Shown one piece after another: positions 54,801 through 62,500 of a stretch of 64,000 bases of DNA; the stretch's first letter is position 1; each line of letters opens with the position of its first letter. Made by a program: the position numbers and the translations under genes. The notes beneath the pieces were generated by a model, which saw only the letters and a list, made by a program, of their open reading frames with translations, did not search any database and was not told the origin of the DNA. Source of the stretch: Bifidobacterium sp. N4G05 (GTDB lineage Bacteria; Actinomycetota; Actinomycetes; Actinomycetales; Bifidobacteriaceae); contig NZ_NJNQ01000004.1 in the NCBI RefSeq assembly GCF_002742445.1, positions 1-64,000 on the forward strand, read 5' to 3'.

Positions 54801-54982
54801 GTACCCGGAAGCACACGCTGTGCGAGCACCGCCGCAAAGGTGGAAGGGAAAAAGCGTAAATCGCTTTGCGCGGTAATCACCGCAGCCACGGACGGATCGG
54901 CATCCTGCCGGTGGGAGTACGGCCTGCTGTTAAGCATATCGGTCACGATTCCCTGAATATCGCTGCTGGCATTAGAATTCAT
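51881..54982 (-). CDS. family 2 glycosyltransferase fused to a large membrane domain
   Basis: The 1033 residues begin with a GT-A glycosyltransferase domain (about 40-300), which has a D-D-S-R-P acidic motif near residue 125 and late A-R-I-A-H-R-R-A. A basic linker (about 360-400) and a membrane part with about 12 segments (about 405-870) follow, then an outer domain of about 160 residues ending in a final membrane segment. The design resembles polymer-exporting synthases of actinobacterial walls. ATG 54982 (M-N-S-N) is preferred to 55000. It is coupled to the DUF5719 gene and follows whiB2-like by 33 bases. Confidence 0.85.
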   Translation of the reverse strand: MNSNASSDIQGIVTDMLNSRPYSHRQDADPSVAAVITAQSDLRFFPSTFAAVLAQRVLPGTIIVADCTNQVEQPMQMTFDVIPSPAGVLTEVPESKTVRVVLVGVKGATSFTNAVSRAIRQIDLDAQVSALWTLHDDSRPADELCLEALLDAWRNTPTASLLGAKQLDWQAKNLHNVGLYAGHHNLVSLVVDGEPDQEQYDGRQDVLAVSLSGALVPLAALRTWKGADSWFGTFAESMDLCRRICLGGGRVVVVPQARIAHRRARFDGVRSKSGQPVEDEDGRVDPYLAKREANTKYAYTDVHRSWWPLLWIWSIIKALGLAVLCLTRKQPYHACCELALPWRSLLYLPGAWRARARLREQSKVSLKSLSALQASRQQIKQWNDRRRAFLDQHGTVILSPLAKAHLRKRLMRRWGFALTSALIAFAWIVFLYWNVFRSVCSGASMYSHTLLPTDASFAQLVRAATTSWAYTAGTGVSAPSAPWLLTLMVVSVFTAGHVATAVAVVFFLSAPLMVLSFWALAGIFTRSDTVRCVTALAWFAISLSMSVYNDADVAMMTVMVFLPGAFAFSFRAVGMYRTEDLLKPQASVQAAALAALCFIPVVAAEPQLLLPLMLSFLVFLMLVRSHRTTLLLIPLPAAFVCAPTLVNAVRYAGAGTWRQIFGSVMLPSSAHDGRPMIANLSDIVSRAFGVTLSGEAWQYATVAILALIVLLAAVSLFLPFVLRASRMMWVVSIAGLATSLLSAAVVVAVDSDGAVAGSVLPGVSFTMMGLLSCVCMVAGSAVQRFVMLWQRPAGNVEIEGHESSEGIIAGRTVRIVLVVLIAASVVASAGFDFIMRDHDTVAASDSGLPIVASDYLAQDEARRVLAVRADSTGSISYSVMRTRRGDLIDGSPAQRVEVAFGRSDDASKAIAKDCAQLLSNADSDAVADLSELGFGGIYVVRSGDDKAQKQIFDQLNSNISASDGTQNVVSTDAGTYYRLTLQDTAKQHIDRKGYRQAESSVWRQAWLWCMGVVIAAYCLVALPRMRRQGQEEA

Positions 54983-55015
54983 AATTTCCAGTGTACGCAC
55001 GGGGCATGCCGTACG

Positions 55016-55315
55016 TCATGCTTGTTCCTTGTGTTCCTTCTTGTAACGACGACGCTCGCGTTCGCTCAAACCACCCCAAATGCCGAATCGCTCATCGTGT
55101 TCGATGGCCCATTTCAGGCACTGTTCGCGGACCTCACACTGGGCGCACACGCGTTTGGCATCCCTAGTGGAACCGCCCTTTTCAGGAAAGAACGCCTCCG
55201 GGTCGGTTTGGGAACATAAGGCCCTATGCTGCCAAGAAACATCGTCATCGCGCTTGAACAGACCCCACAACTCCGCAAGCGGATTGTCGGAGGACTCATC
55301 GATCACGCCCCACAT
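55016..55315 (-). CDS. whiB2: WhiB-family iron-sulfur regulator (WhiB2/WhmD-like)
   Basis: The 99-residue protein has the four cluster cysteines Cys34, Cys57, Cys60 and Cys66 (C-x22-C-x2-C-x5-C), the G-I-W-G-G turn near residue 78 and a basic end (R-R-R-Y-K-K). WhiB2 in actinobacteria controls septation and cell division genes; the envelope genes next to it fit this. The start at 55315 is the only long option. Confidence 0.9.
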   Translation of the reverse strand: MWGVIDESSDNPLAELWGLFKRDDDVSWQHRALCSQTDPEAFFPEKGGSTRDAKRVCAQCEVREQCLKWAIEHDERFGIWGGLSERERRRYKKEHKEQA

Positions 55316-55578
55316 GCGTCCTCCCCATATCTATACATATGCACACTTCAGTCGTGTTAAATTACACACATGCAATTTCTTTTTGTCAAGTTTTCCGCCG
55401 TGTCAATAACCTTGATTCAAGAAAAATGTGGTATATGGAACGACCGGGACGATGGGGGTCTGAAGCAAAATCAGTGAAAATCGGGGAACATCTCTATAAT
55501 CCCATAACAGAGTAGTGGTATGTTCTAGAACGCGTTGAGATATGGCGTGATCTTTTGTATAAACAGGAAGGCGATACC

Positions 55579-56985
55579 GTGACCACATCACCAGCCGGCG
55601 ATAAGCTTCCTAACGTCAATGGACTGCGAGATGCACAGCCGCGACACAGCCTTGGATATCGAGTGCAGCATCGCACGAGGACGATAGTCGCTTCGGTCAT
55701 CGCGGCGATGCTAGTGTTCTCGGGAACCGCGGCAGCCGCGACATGGTTGGATGTGAATGGCATCATCAAAAACCATTCAGTGGAAATTATCGGTCAAGGT
55801 TCACTTGATGCCAACACGGCGATCATCGACCCAAATTCCGGCAAGCCTATCGAATTCGTACTCATCGGGCAGGATTCCCGCGATGGCAAGGAAAACCAGT
55901 CCGTCGGAGGCGATTTCGACGATGTGGTAGGCAACCATCAGGCTGACACCACGATGGTGGTGCAGATTTCCGCGGACCGCACCAAAATCAACCTGGTTTC
56001 CATTCCGCGCGATTCCTTGGTGGATGTGCCCCAGTGCGAGACGACCAATGGCACGATTCCAGCGCAATACAACGTGATGTTCAATTCAATTTTCGCGAAC
56101 GCATATCAGACCGGCGGCGATCTCGCCTCGGCCGCAAGCTGCACGTTGAATGCAGTGAACAGTCTCACCGGATTGAACATTCAGAACTTCATCGTCGTGG
56201 ATTTCGCAGGTTTGGTCAAGATGGTTGACGCCGTGGGAGGCGTCGACCTGTGCATCCCGCAGGATGTCGACGATCCCTACACCAGCCTGCAGCTCACCAA
56301 GGGACTGCACCATCTGAATGGATATCAGGCGACGCAGTACGCGCGAACCCGCCATGGTTTGGGAGATGGTTCCGACACGTCGCGCACGACCAGGCAACAG
56401 TACCTCATCAAACAGTTGATGAACGAGGCACTCAGCAAGAATCTTCTCACCGATACCGCACAGCTATATCAGCTGGCGAAATCGGCGTTGCAATCACTGT
56501 ATATTTCGCAAGGCATGGCCGACACCGCCGCACTTGCAGGTCTCGCCATGAGTCTCAAGGACTTCAATCTGTCCAACCTGTATTCGCAGACCGTTCCGGT
56601 AGTGTCCGCGCCGTCGGATCCGAACCGTTCGGTCTGGGCCGATGAGGCGGAGACGCTTTGGGAAAAGATGCGCGCGGACAAGCCGATTTATGGTTCCGAT
56701 GAGTCCGAGGCGAACACTAATGACGGCAGCGCAGACAATTCCGGCGATTCCACCGATACTTCGGCTGAAGGCACCGACAATGCGGGTTCCCAGGAAGCAG
56801 CACCCACGCCCGATCCAGTTACTGGTCTGATCACGCAAGCCGATGGCACGCTGATCGATCCGAACACCGGCGGCACGGTCGACCCTGAAGATGGTTCCAT
56901 CCATGACGCTCTTACCGGACAGTACATCGGACTTGCCGACCGTTACCTCAATGCGACGGTTTGTGCCGTTCCCGCAAAGAACTAG
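55579..56985 (+). CDS. LytR-CpsA-Psr (LCP) family wall polymer transferase
   Basis: It joins wall polymers to peptidoglycan at the outer face. From GTG 55579 (AGGAAGG seven bases upstream) the protein has 468 residues: a cytoplasmic end, one membrane segment (about 30-55) and the LCP domain (about 90-330) with F-V-L-I-G-Q-D-S-R, I-N-L-V-S-I-P-R-D-S, G-V-D-L-C-I-P and Y-A-R-T-R-H. The C-terminal 120 residues are Asp/Glu/Thr/Ser-rich and probably unstructured. A TTG start at 55555 has no ribosome site. It is the first of two tandem LCP genes. Confidence 0.93.
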   Translation: MTTSPAGDKLPNVNGLRDAQPRHSLGYRVQHRTRTIVASVIAAMLVFSGTAAAATWLDVNGIIKNHSVEIIGQGSLDANTAIIDPNSGKPIEFVLIGQDSRDGKENQSVGGDFDDVVGNHQADTTMVVQISADRTKINLVSIPRDSLVDVPQCETTNGTIPAQYNVMFNSIFANAYQTGGDLASAASCTLNAVNSLTGLNIQNFIVVDFAGLVKMVDAVGGVDLCIPQDVDDPYTSLQLTKGLHHLNGYQATQYARTRHGLGDGSDTSRTTRQQYLIKQLMNEALSKNLLTDTAQLYQLAKSALQSLYISQGMADTAALAGLAMSLKDFNLSNLYSQTVPVVSAPSDPNRSVWADEAETLWEKMRADKPIYGSDESEANTNDGSADNSGDSTDTSAEGTDNAGSQEAAPTPDPVTGLITQADGTLIDPNTGGTVDPEDGSIHDALTGQYIGLADRYLNATVCAVPAKN

Positions 56986-56998
56986 ACCGCTTTCACCG

Positions 56999-57038
56999 AA
57001 TCCGTTCCTACACGGTGTAAATGGTGTAGGAACGGATT
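56999..57038 (+). terminator. hairpin between the two LCP genes
   Basis: AATCCGTTCCTACAC pairs exactly with GTGTAGGAACGGATT around a 10-base loop, with TTC TTTG following. The ribosome site of the next gene follows within ten bases, so it may be an attenuator. Confidence 0.75.
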
Positions 57039-57058
57039 TCTTTGTGGAGGATATTTGT

Positions 57059-58501
57059 ATGAGTGAAGAGAACGGCGGCAAGGATCCCATGTCCGTACCA
57101 CCGAGCTTCATCCCGTCCGCAGGGCGGAAGAAGACGGAACCACAACCTCATAAATCCCCGGTTCCTCCGAAATCCGGCTCCCAATCGATTCCGAGCTTTT
57201 CTCCTGCCTCGCAACAGGCCCGTTCTAGCGCTTCGCATTCGGCCAGACGATCCACGCAATCGGCTTCCGCAGCGCCATCCGCAGCTGCGTCGGGCACACC
57301 GCAAAGCTTCCGCCCTGCCGCACGTTCCGCCAGCGGAACACGCAAACCGGCCACGTCCTCTCCCGCCTCATTCGCACCTGTTTCAGCATCGCATAATCCG
57401 AAACGTACGGTACAACAGGTACGAGGCTCCTCCTCCAGACCAGCAAGCACACCACGAATGACCAACCAAGGCACCTCAAGACAAAACATGGCCGGCTCCG
57501 GCGCATCGGCATTGCAATCCGTCGCAAAAAAATCCGTTCGACCGCACGGAAAGCGCCATGTGGGAAGAACCATTCTGATCATCTTCCTTGCCATAATCCT
57601 CTCTTTGGGATTGTCGACATTCTCCGCATGGAATTGGGTGGACGGGCAGCTCAACAAACAGTCCTGGCTGACCGGCAAAGCCGATACCGCCGGCGAAAGC
57701 TGGCTGATTCTCGGTTCTGACGAGCGCGAAGGCACCATTGGCGACGCGGGAGACGTGACCGGTTTCAGAACGGACACCATTCTCGTACTCACCAAGCCGA
57801 AATCCGGCTCGTCCTCACTGATTTCCATTCCGCGTGATTCCTTGGTGGAAATCGACCAAAACTATATGAAAATCAATGCGGTCGCGCAACTGTATAGCGG
57901 AAAACAGCTGGTCAACGAGGTTGAAGACATCACAGGGCAGAAAATCGACCATGTTACCATGGTGCAGTTCGGCGGCCTTGTCAAAGTGGTCGACGCCCTT
58001 GGCGGTGTTGAATTGTGCTACGACCAAGACGTGGATGACCCGTACTCCCAACTGCACTGGACTGCCGGTTGCCATACTGCCGACGGCAACACCGCGCTTG
58101 CGTTCTCTCGTATGCGTTATGCCGACGCGCAAGGTGATTTCGGACGTGCGGCCCGTCAGCGCCAGGTCATCAACGCCATAGTGAAAAAGGGCGCATCCAA
58201 GAATACGCTTCTGAACTTCGGTAAGGTCAAGAAAGTAGCGGAAGCGGCGTTAAGCTCCGTGACCGTGGATGAGAAGGCTTCGACCTCATCGCTGCTGCAC
58301 ATGGCCTTGGCCTTCAAAAGCGCTTCCGGAGACCAAGGCATTTCGGGAAGCGTCTACTGGACCGACCCCGACTATTACGTTGATGGCGTTGGCTCCAGCG
58401 TGTTGTTGGATGAGCAGAAGAATCTCGAATTGTTCTCCGAGCTGGCCAAAGGCACCCACGAGGCAGGCACTGTAGGCACGCTTGCCGAACAGCAGGGCTG
58501 A
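57059..58501 (+). CDS. LytR-CpsA-Psr (LCP) family protein, second copy
   Basis: The 480-residue protein has a very long cytoplasmic end (about 1-165) rich in Ser, Pro, Ala, Arg and Gln, one membrane segment (about 170-195) and the LCP domain (about 215-410) with L-I-L-G-S-D-E-R, L-I-S-I-P-R-D-S, G-V-E-L-C-Y-D and F-S-R-M-R-Y. GGAGG precedes the ATG at 57059. The basic, low-complexity tail could be a site for phosphorylation or for binding other division proteins. Confidence 0.92.
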   Translation: MSEENGGKDPMSVPPSFIPSAGRKKTEPQPHKSPVPPKSGSQSIPSFSPASQQARSSASHSARRSTQSASAAPSAAASGTPQSFRPAARSASGTRKPATSSPASFAPVSASHNPKRTVQQVRGSSSRPASTPRMTNQGTSRQNMAGSGASALQSVAKKSVRPHGKRHVGRTILIIFLAIILSLGLSTFSAWNWVDGQLNKQSWLTGKADTAGESWLILGSDEREGTIGDAGDVTGFRTDTILVLTKPKSGSSSLISIPRDSLVEIDQNYMKINAVAQLYSGKQLVNEVEDITGQKIDHVTMVQFGGLVKVVDALGGVELCYDQDVDDPYSQLHWTAGCHTADGNTALAFSRMRYADAQGDFGRAARQRQVINAIVKKGASKNTLLNFGKVKKVAEAALSSVTVDEKASTSSLLHMALAFKSASGDQGISGSVYWTDPDYYVDGVGSSVLLDEQKNLELFSELAKGTHEAGTVGTLAEQQG

Positions 58502-58510
58502 CATTCCAGT

Positions 58511-58537
58511 CGGAGGATGTGGATAACTCATCCTCCG
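58511..58537. terminator. hairpin after the second LCP gene
   Basis: CGGAGGATG pairs exactly with CATCCTCCG around a nine-base loop. No T-run follows. It lies ten bases after the stop. Confidence 0.55.
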
Positions 58538-58594
58538 ACCACAACCTTGGTTTCAGCTTGCACCCACTTATCCGCATTGCCCACTATGGCGGGT

Positions 58595-60364
58595 ATGAAT
58601 GGCAAGAACAAACGCAAGCATACCGATGGATTCAATGAAAACCGGCTGATGCTCATCAGCTGGGCCGCGCCTGTGCTGGCGCAGTTCGTCATGCTTGTCG
58701 CGATGGTCGCGCAACGACAATGGCTGTACGTGGCTATGCTTGCTCCGGGGCTTGTCGGCAGCGCAATGTCGTTGATATCCATGGCATTGCGGTTTCGTCA
58801 GAAACAGCAGCATGACGAACCTACGGACCCGGCGCCGTCGAAGGTTGCGGAAACGCTAGAGCGGGCCATTGACCGATCACCATTCGCCGCGATGCCCCGT
58901 GTATGTTTCGAACGCCTCTACGGTTTGGATGACGACATGCTGCCGTGGCGTACCATCGCCCGAACGTGGCTCTCCCCCACATCCTCCTGCCCCTTAGGAA
59001 TCACGCAACGTGGCTTGTTCCATACGGATTTGCAACGATCAGGCCCGCACGCGATGGTTGCAGGCACCACAGGATCGGGAAAATCGGAACTGCTCATCAG
59101 TTGGTGTCTATCGCTCGCCATGCAGCACAGCCCGGACGATCTGCATTTCGTGTTTCTGGATTTCAAGGGCGGATCGACGTTCAATGCCTTGGAACAGCTT
59201 CCGCACACGGTTGGAAATGTTTGCGATCTTGACCTGTCCCATGCGGTCCGTGCACTGAACGCCATCGAACAGGAACTGATTCGGCGTGAGACTTTGGTGA
59301 GCGCCGAACGTGTCTCCCGTTTCGACCAGCTGGCCAATCCTCCGGCAAGACTGGTCGTGGTCATCGACGAGTTCCACGCACTTCGCGACCGTCTGCCCGA
59401 CTATATGCAACGGTTGAACCGTCTTGCATCGCTCGGCCGTTCCCTCGGCATGCATTTGATTGTCTGCACGCAAAATCCCATGGGCCAGGTTCATGCCGAT
59501 ATGAAGGCCAACATGTCGCTAAGCATATGCTTAAGGGTTACGGACCAGATGCAGTCGAACGAATTGATCGGCATACGAGACGCGGCGTTGATTCCTCCCC
59601 ATATGCCTGGCGCCGCCTATTGCAATGACGGACAGCGCACCACGCCCTTCCTGTGCAGCGCGGTTCGAGATGTCAACCGACTTATCCGCAACATCGACAC
59701 AGCCGCACGATTCCATGCTTGCAAACACCCCGATCTCTTGTTTTCCGATCCGCTCGCCCGGCATGCGACGCAATCCGATCTGTCGACCACAACGAACCGG
59801 CCATGGCACGAAATTCCTTTCGCTCTTGCTGACGATGGCGTGCTTGTACATACCGCCGTTCTTGACGTGAGCCAACAAAACATCGCCATTATCGGCGCCT
59901 ATGGCAGCGGTAAAACCAATCTGCTGCTGCATTGCGCACGTTGGCTGTACGACACAGGTCGTGCCAATATTCGTTTCACACGCAAAAGCGAACATGGCAT
60001 GGTGACGGATGACGGAAGGCCCTCGTCTTTGTATGAACGCAGCATCTGGATTGTGGATGATGCGGACGATCCGCTCAATCCTTTTTCCACTTCGCCTGAA
60101 GCGAACGAACTGCGGGAGGCATTGGCAAATCCCAATATCACCGTGATCGCAGCTACGGAAAAACCCACTTCCGCACTGTTGGACCGATGCCCCACCCGTG
60201 TGGCTTTTCCCAGCGGAGAACGTTCCAACGATCTGATGTTGGGCATTCCCGGCGCGATTCTGGACGGATTCTCAGCGGATGACTATACCCTCCACGGTCG
60301 TGGCGTGCTTATTCAGCAGGCCAAAGCCTGCCCTATTCAGTGTGTAGAATTTCAAGGTTTTTGA
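58595..60364 (+). CDS. FtsK/SpoIIIE-type ATPase of the EccC kind
   Basis: The 589 residues have two membrane segments (about 18-60) and two P-loop domains. The first has Walker A G-T-T-G-S-G-K-S and Walker B V-V-V-I-D-E-F, the second has A-Y-G-S-G-K-T and I-V-D-D-A-D-D. Two ATPase units behind two helices are typical of the EccC/YukA motor of type VII secretion rather than of the DNA translocase FtsK, which has four helices and one unit; EccC has more units, so this is a short form. No EsxA-like protein, EccB, EccD or mycosin gene is seen nearby. Start: ATG 58595 or 58586; a weak TTGCAC/CACTAT promoter would make it leaderless. Confidence 0.8.
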   Translation: MNGKNKRKHTDGFNENRLMLISWAAPVLAQFVMLVAMVAQRQWLYVAMLAPGLVGSAMSLISMALRFRQKQQHDEPTDPAPSKVAETLERAIDRSPFAAMPRVCFERLYGLDDDMLPWRTIARTWLSPTSSCPLGITQRGLFHTDLQRSGPHAMVAGTTGSGKSELLISWCLSLAMQHSPDDLHFVFLDFKGGSTFNALEQLPHTVGNVCDLDLSHAVRALNAIEQELIRRETLVSAERVSRFDQLANPPARLVVVIDEFHALRDRLPDYMQRLNRLASLGRSLGMHLIVCTQNPMGQVHADMKANMSLSICLRVTDQMQSNELIGIRDAALIPPHMPGAAYCNDGQRTTPFLCSAVRDVNRLIRNIDTAARFHACKHPDLLFSDPLARHATQSDLSTTTNRPWHEIPFALADDGVLVHTAVLDVSQQNIAIIGAYGSGKTNLLLHCARWLYDTGRANIRFTRKSEHGMVTDDGRPSSLYERSIWIVDDADDPLNPFSTSPEANELREALANPNITVIAATEKPTSALLDRCPTRVAFPSGERSNDLMLGIPGAILDGFSADDYTLHGRGVLIQQAKACPIQCVEFQGF

Positions 60365-60417
60365 CGATTCGTGGGATTCTTTTCGTGGAAACTCTTGAAA
60401 AGTCGCACGATTCGTGG
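60364..60417 (+). repeat. 11-bp direct repeat at the whiB1 promoter
   Basis: ACGATTCGTGG occurs at 60364-60374 and 60407-60417, 43 bases apart (about four helix turns). The second copy fills the spacer of the promoter at 60395-60423, the usual place of a repressor or activator site. Confidence 0.65.
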
Positions 60418-60423
60418 TTATCT
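60395..60423 (+). promoter_or_regulatory. promoter of whiB1
   Basis: TTGAAA (60395-60400) and TTATCT (60418-60423) are exactly 17 bases apart, with a leader of about 45 bases before the ATG at 60474. The spacer carries ACGATTCGTGG. Confidence 0.7.
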
Positions 60424-60473
60424 GAGTAACGGACTTACATGCCTTACATGGCAAGAGGAAGGCGATTAATTAT

Positions 60474-60752
60474 ATGAGCAGTGCTTTTGACTGGCGCGCC
60501 AAGGCCGCATGTCGAGACAAGGATCCGGAGCTGTTTTTCCCGGTCGGCAACACAGGCGCCGCCTACCAGCAGATCGAAGAGGCCAAGGCCGTTTGCCGCA
60601 CCTGCAAGGTGATTGACGCGTGTCTGAAATGTGCTCTCGACACCAATCAGGATTACGGTGTTTGGGGCGGTCTGAGCGAAGACGAGCGCCGCGCGCTTAA
60701 GCGTCGTGCCATGCGCGCCCGTCGTTCCCAGGCTATGCAGATGCAGATCTAA
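60474..60752 (+). CDS. whiB1: WhiB-family iron-sulfur regulator (WhiB1-like)
   Basis: The 92 residues have cluster cysteines Cys13, Cys41, Cys44 and Cys50, the G-V-W-G-G-L turn near residue 65 and a basic tail (A-L-K-R-R-A-M-R-A-R-R). This is the form of WhiB1/WblE, an essential, NO-sensitive partner of the primary sigma factor in mycobacteria. AGGAAGG precedes the ATG. Its own promoter and terminator make it a single unit. Confidence 0.92.
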   Translation: MSSAFDWRAKAACRDKDPELFFPVGNTGAAYQQIEEAKAVCRTCKVIDACLKCALDTNQDYGVWGGLSEDERRALKRRAMRARRSQAMQMQI

Positions 60753-60809
60753 AGGTTTTTCGAAGATCCGTCATTCGCATACGCTCTGCGAATAGCAACT
60801 TACAAAAAG

Positions 60810-60845
60810 GTCCGGTTGACGCCTAACAGCCAACCGGACTTTTTT
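60810..60845. terminator. terminator of whiB1
   Basis: GTCCGGTTG pairs with CAACCGGAC and is followed by six T on the plus strand and preceded by AAAAAG, so it can also end the opposite kinase gene. Confidence 0.9.
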
Positions 60846-60872
60846 ATGCCTTCCGAATCGCTTTCGCGTTCA

Positions 60873-62357
60873 TCAGTCCTGCGCCGCACGCAGCTTCATG
60901 TCAAGCACCACTCGGGTGCCGCCGCCACGGCGAGGTTCCCAACGGACCGTACCGCCGAAATCGTTCTTGACGAACGTGCTGATGATCTGCGTGCCCAGAC
61001 CGGACCCGGAGGAACGCGCCATGCCGTCATGCTCCTCATTGGCCAAACCGATGCCATCATCTTCAACCATGACATTGAGGTTGTTGCCGCCACGACCCAC
61101 GCAAATCGTGATGTGCCCGTCTTTTCGGCCTTCAAAACCATGTTCCACGGAATTGGTGATCAGCTCGGTCAGCACCAGAGACAGCGGCGTGGCATCCTGC
61201 GCCGGCATCATGCCGAATCGTCCGATGAAATCAATGTCGATGTGCTGGTCGCGCATGGTAGCCAAATCCACAGCCATCTTCAACAGACTGGAAATGACCT
61301 TGTCGTAGTCGACGATCTCATCGGCGGTCTGACTCAAGCCTTCATGAACCATGGCGATGGTCTGCACACGGCGCTGCGCCTCTTTCAGCTCTTTCTTGAC
61401 TTCTTCGGACTTGGTTTTACGTGCCTGCAGTCGCAGCAATGCGGAAACCGCCTGCAGATTGTTCTTGACGCGATGGTGGATTTCGGAAATCGTCGCATTC
61501 TTAGTCTGCAATTCCTTTTCACGGCGACGAAGCTCGGTCACATCTCGGCATAGCACGACAGCGCCAACACGGCCATTGGCCTCCATCAACGGCAGCGAAC
61601 GCATGGACACTGCAGACTTGTTGGCGTCAAGTTCAGAGTCGACGGCAGCCTTGCCACTGAGCACCAGAGGGAGGGTTTCCAGCACGGGATCGTTCTCACG
61701 TAGCAGTTTAGTGCCGATTTCGCTCAGGTACTCCCCCTGTATGGTGCTGACCGACCCCAAACGTCGGAAGCAGCTGATGGCGTTCGGCGAAGCATATCGC
61801 ACGATGCCGTCGACGGTGAGTACGATGAAGCCGTCCGCCACACGCGCATTATGACGCTGGTTCATGATCGGGTTGCGGTACGGGAACTGGTCGCGCGGAA
61901 TCATCTCATACAGCTGCTTGCCCGCGCTGATACTTTCGGATTCGTAACGTCCATTCGACTCTCGGGTGGCCAAGTTGGTTTCACGTACCACCAAACCCAG
62001 AGTCTTGCCGTTGTGGCGTACCGGCGCATATACGTTGCATACCGTGGACCCACCCACCGTGCGAAGCACCGTGGAACGGAACACCGACTCGGAGGCCATC
62101 GCAGCATCCAATTCAGCGCGCATCCCCTCCTCAACAACGTCGCCAACGACGTCATCGGTTATAAGGCTCATCACCGTGGATGGACGACACTGCTCGGCGA
62201 TAATGTATTTGCCCTCGCCATTTTGCAAAATGAGCAGCAGGTCGGCAAAACTCAGGTCGGCAATCACCTGCCAGTCGGCGACCAAATGATGCAGCCATTC
62301 ACGATCTTCGTCATCGAAATCGGGACGGGTCGTCAAGATATGTGAGAAATCAGCCAT
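60873..62357 (-). CDS. pdtaS: HisKA_2-type sensor histidine kinase (PdtaS-like)
   Basis: The 494-residue soluble kinase has a GAF-like N-terminal domain (about 30-150), a PAS domain (about 175-280), the HisKA_2 phosphoacceptor box I-S-E-I-H-H-R-V-K-N-N-L-Q near residue 300 and an ATPase domain (L-T-E-L-I-T-N-S-V-E-H-G; G-S-G-L-G-T-Q-I). No membrane segments are seen. PdtaS phosphorylates the ANTAR regulator PdtaR, which is encoded at 10856-11617, some 50 kb away. ATG 62357 gives the family start M-A-D-F-S; a longer frame to 62405 exists. The next gene diverges. Confidence 0.93.
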   Translation of the reverse strand: MADFSHILTTRPDFDDEDREWLHHLVADWQVIADLSFADLLLILQNGEGKYIIAEQCRPSTVMSLITDDVVGDVVEEGMRAELDAAMASESVFRSTVLRTVGGSTVCNVYAPVRHNGKTLGLVVRETNLATRESNGRYESESISAGKQLYEMIPRDQFPYRNPIMNQRHNARVADGFIVLTVDGIVRYASPNAISCFRRLGSVSTIQGEYLSEIGTKLLRENDPVLETLPLVLSGKAAVDSELDANKSAVSMRSLPLMEANGRVGAVVLCRDVTELRRREKELQTKNATISEIHHRVKNNLQAVSALLRLQARKTKSEEVKKELKEAQRRVQTIAMVHEGLSQTADEIVDYDKVISSLLKMAVDLATMRDQHIDIDFIGRFGMMPAQDATPLSLVLTELITNSVEHGFEGRKDGHITICVGRGGNNLNVMVEDDGIGLANEEHDGMARSSGSGLGTQIISTFVKNDFGGTVRWEPRRGGGTRVVLDMKLRAAQD

Positions 62358-62465
62358 GCAGTCCATCATACGCATTACGCCAGAGGTTTTGCACGACACG
62401 TGCACATATTAGCCGCATATCATTGGGAAGAGGAATTGACATATCCATGAGTTACGGTAACGTAG

Positions 62466-62481
62466 GTTACGGTTCCGTAAC
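62466..62481. repeat. 7-bp inverted repeat before the hemolysin III-type gene
   Basis: GTTACGG and CCGTAAC are separated by two bases; GTTAC or its complement recurs several times in 62451-62486. It may be an operator in the leader of the gene. Confidence 0.45.
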
Positions 62482-62500
62482 TTACAGTGGAGGCACGCAG

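Noticed and set aside
58517-58594. Earlier start (ATG 58517) for the EccC-like gene
   Set aside because: It lies inside the hairpin at 58511-58537 and would add a non-conserved segment; the GGAGG touches the ATG and is too close to act as a ribosome site.
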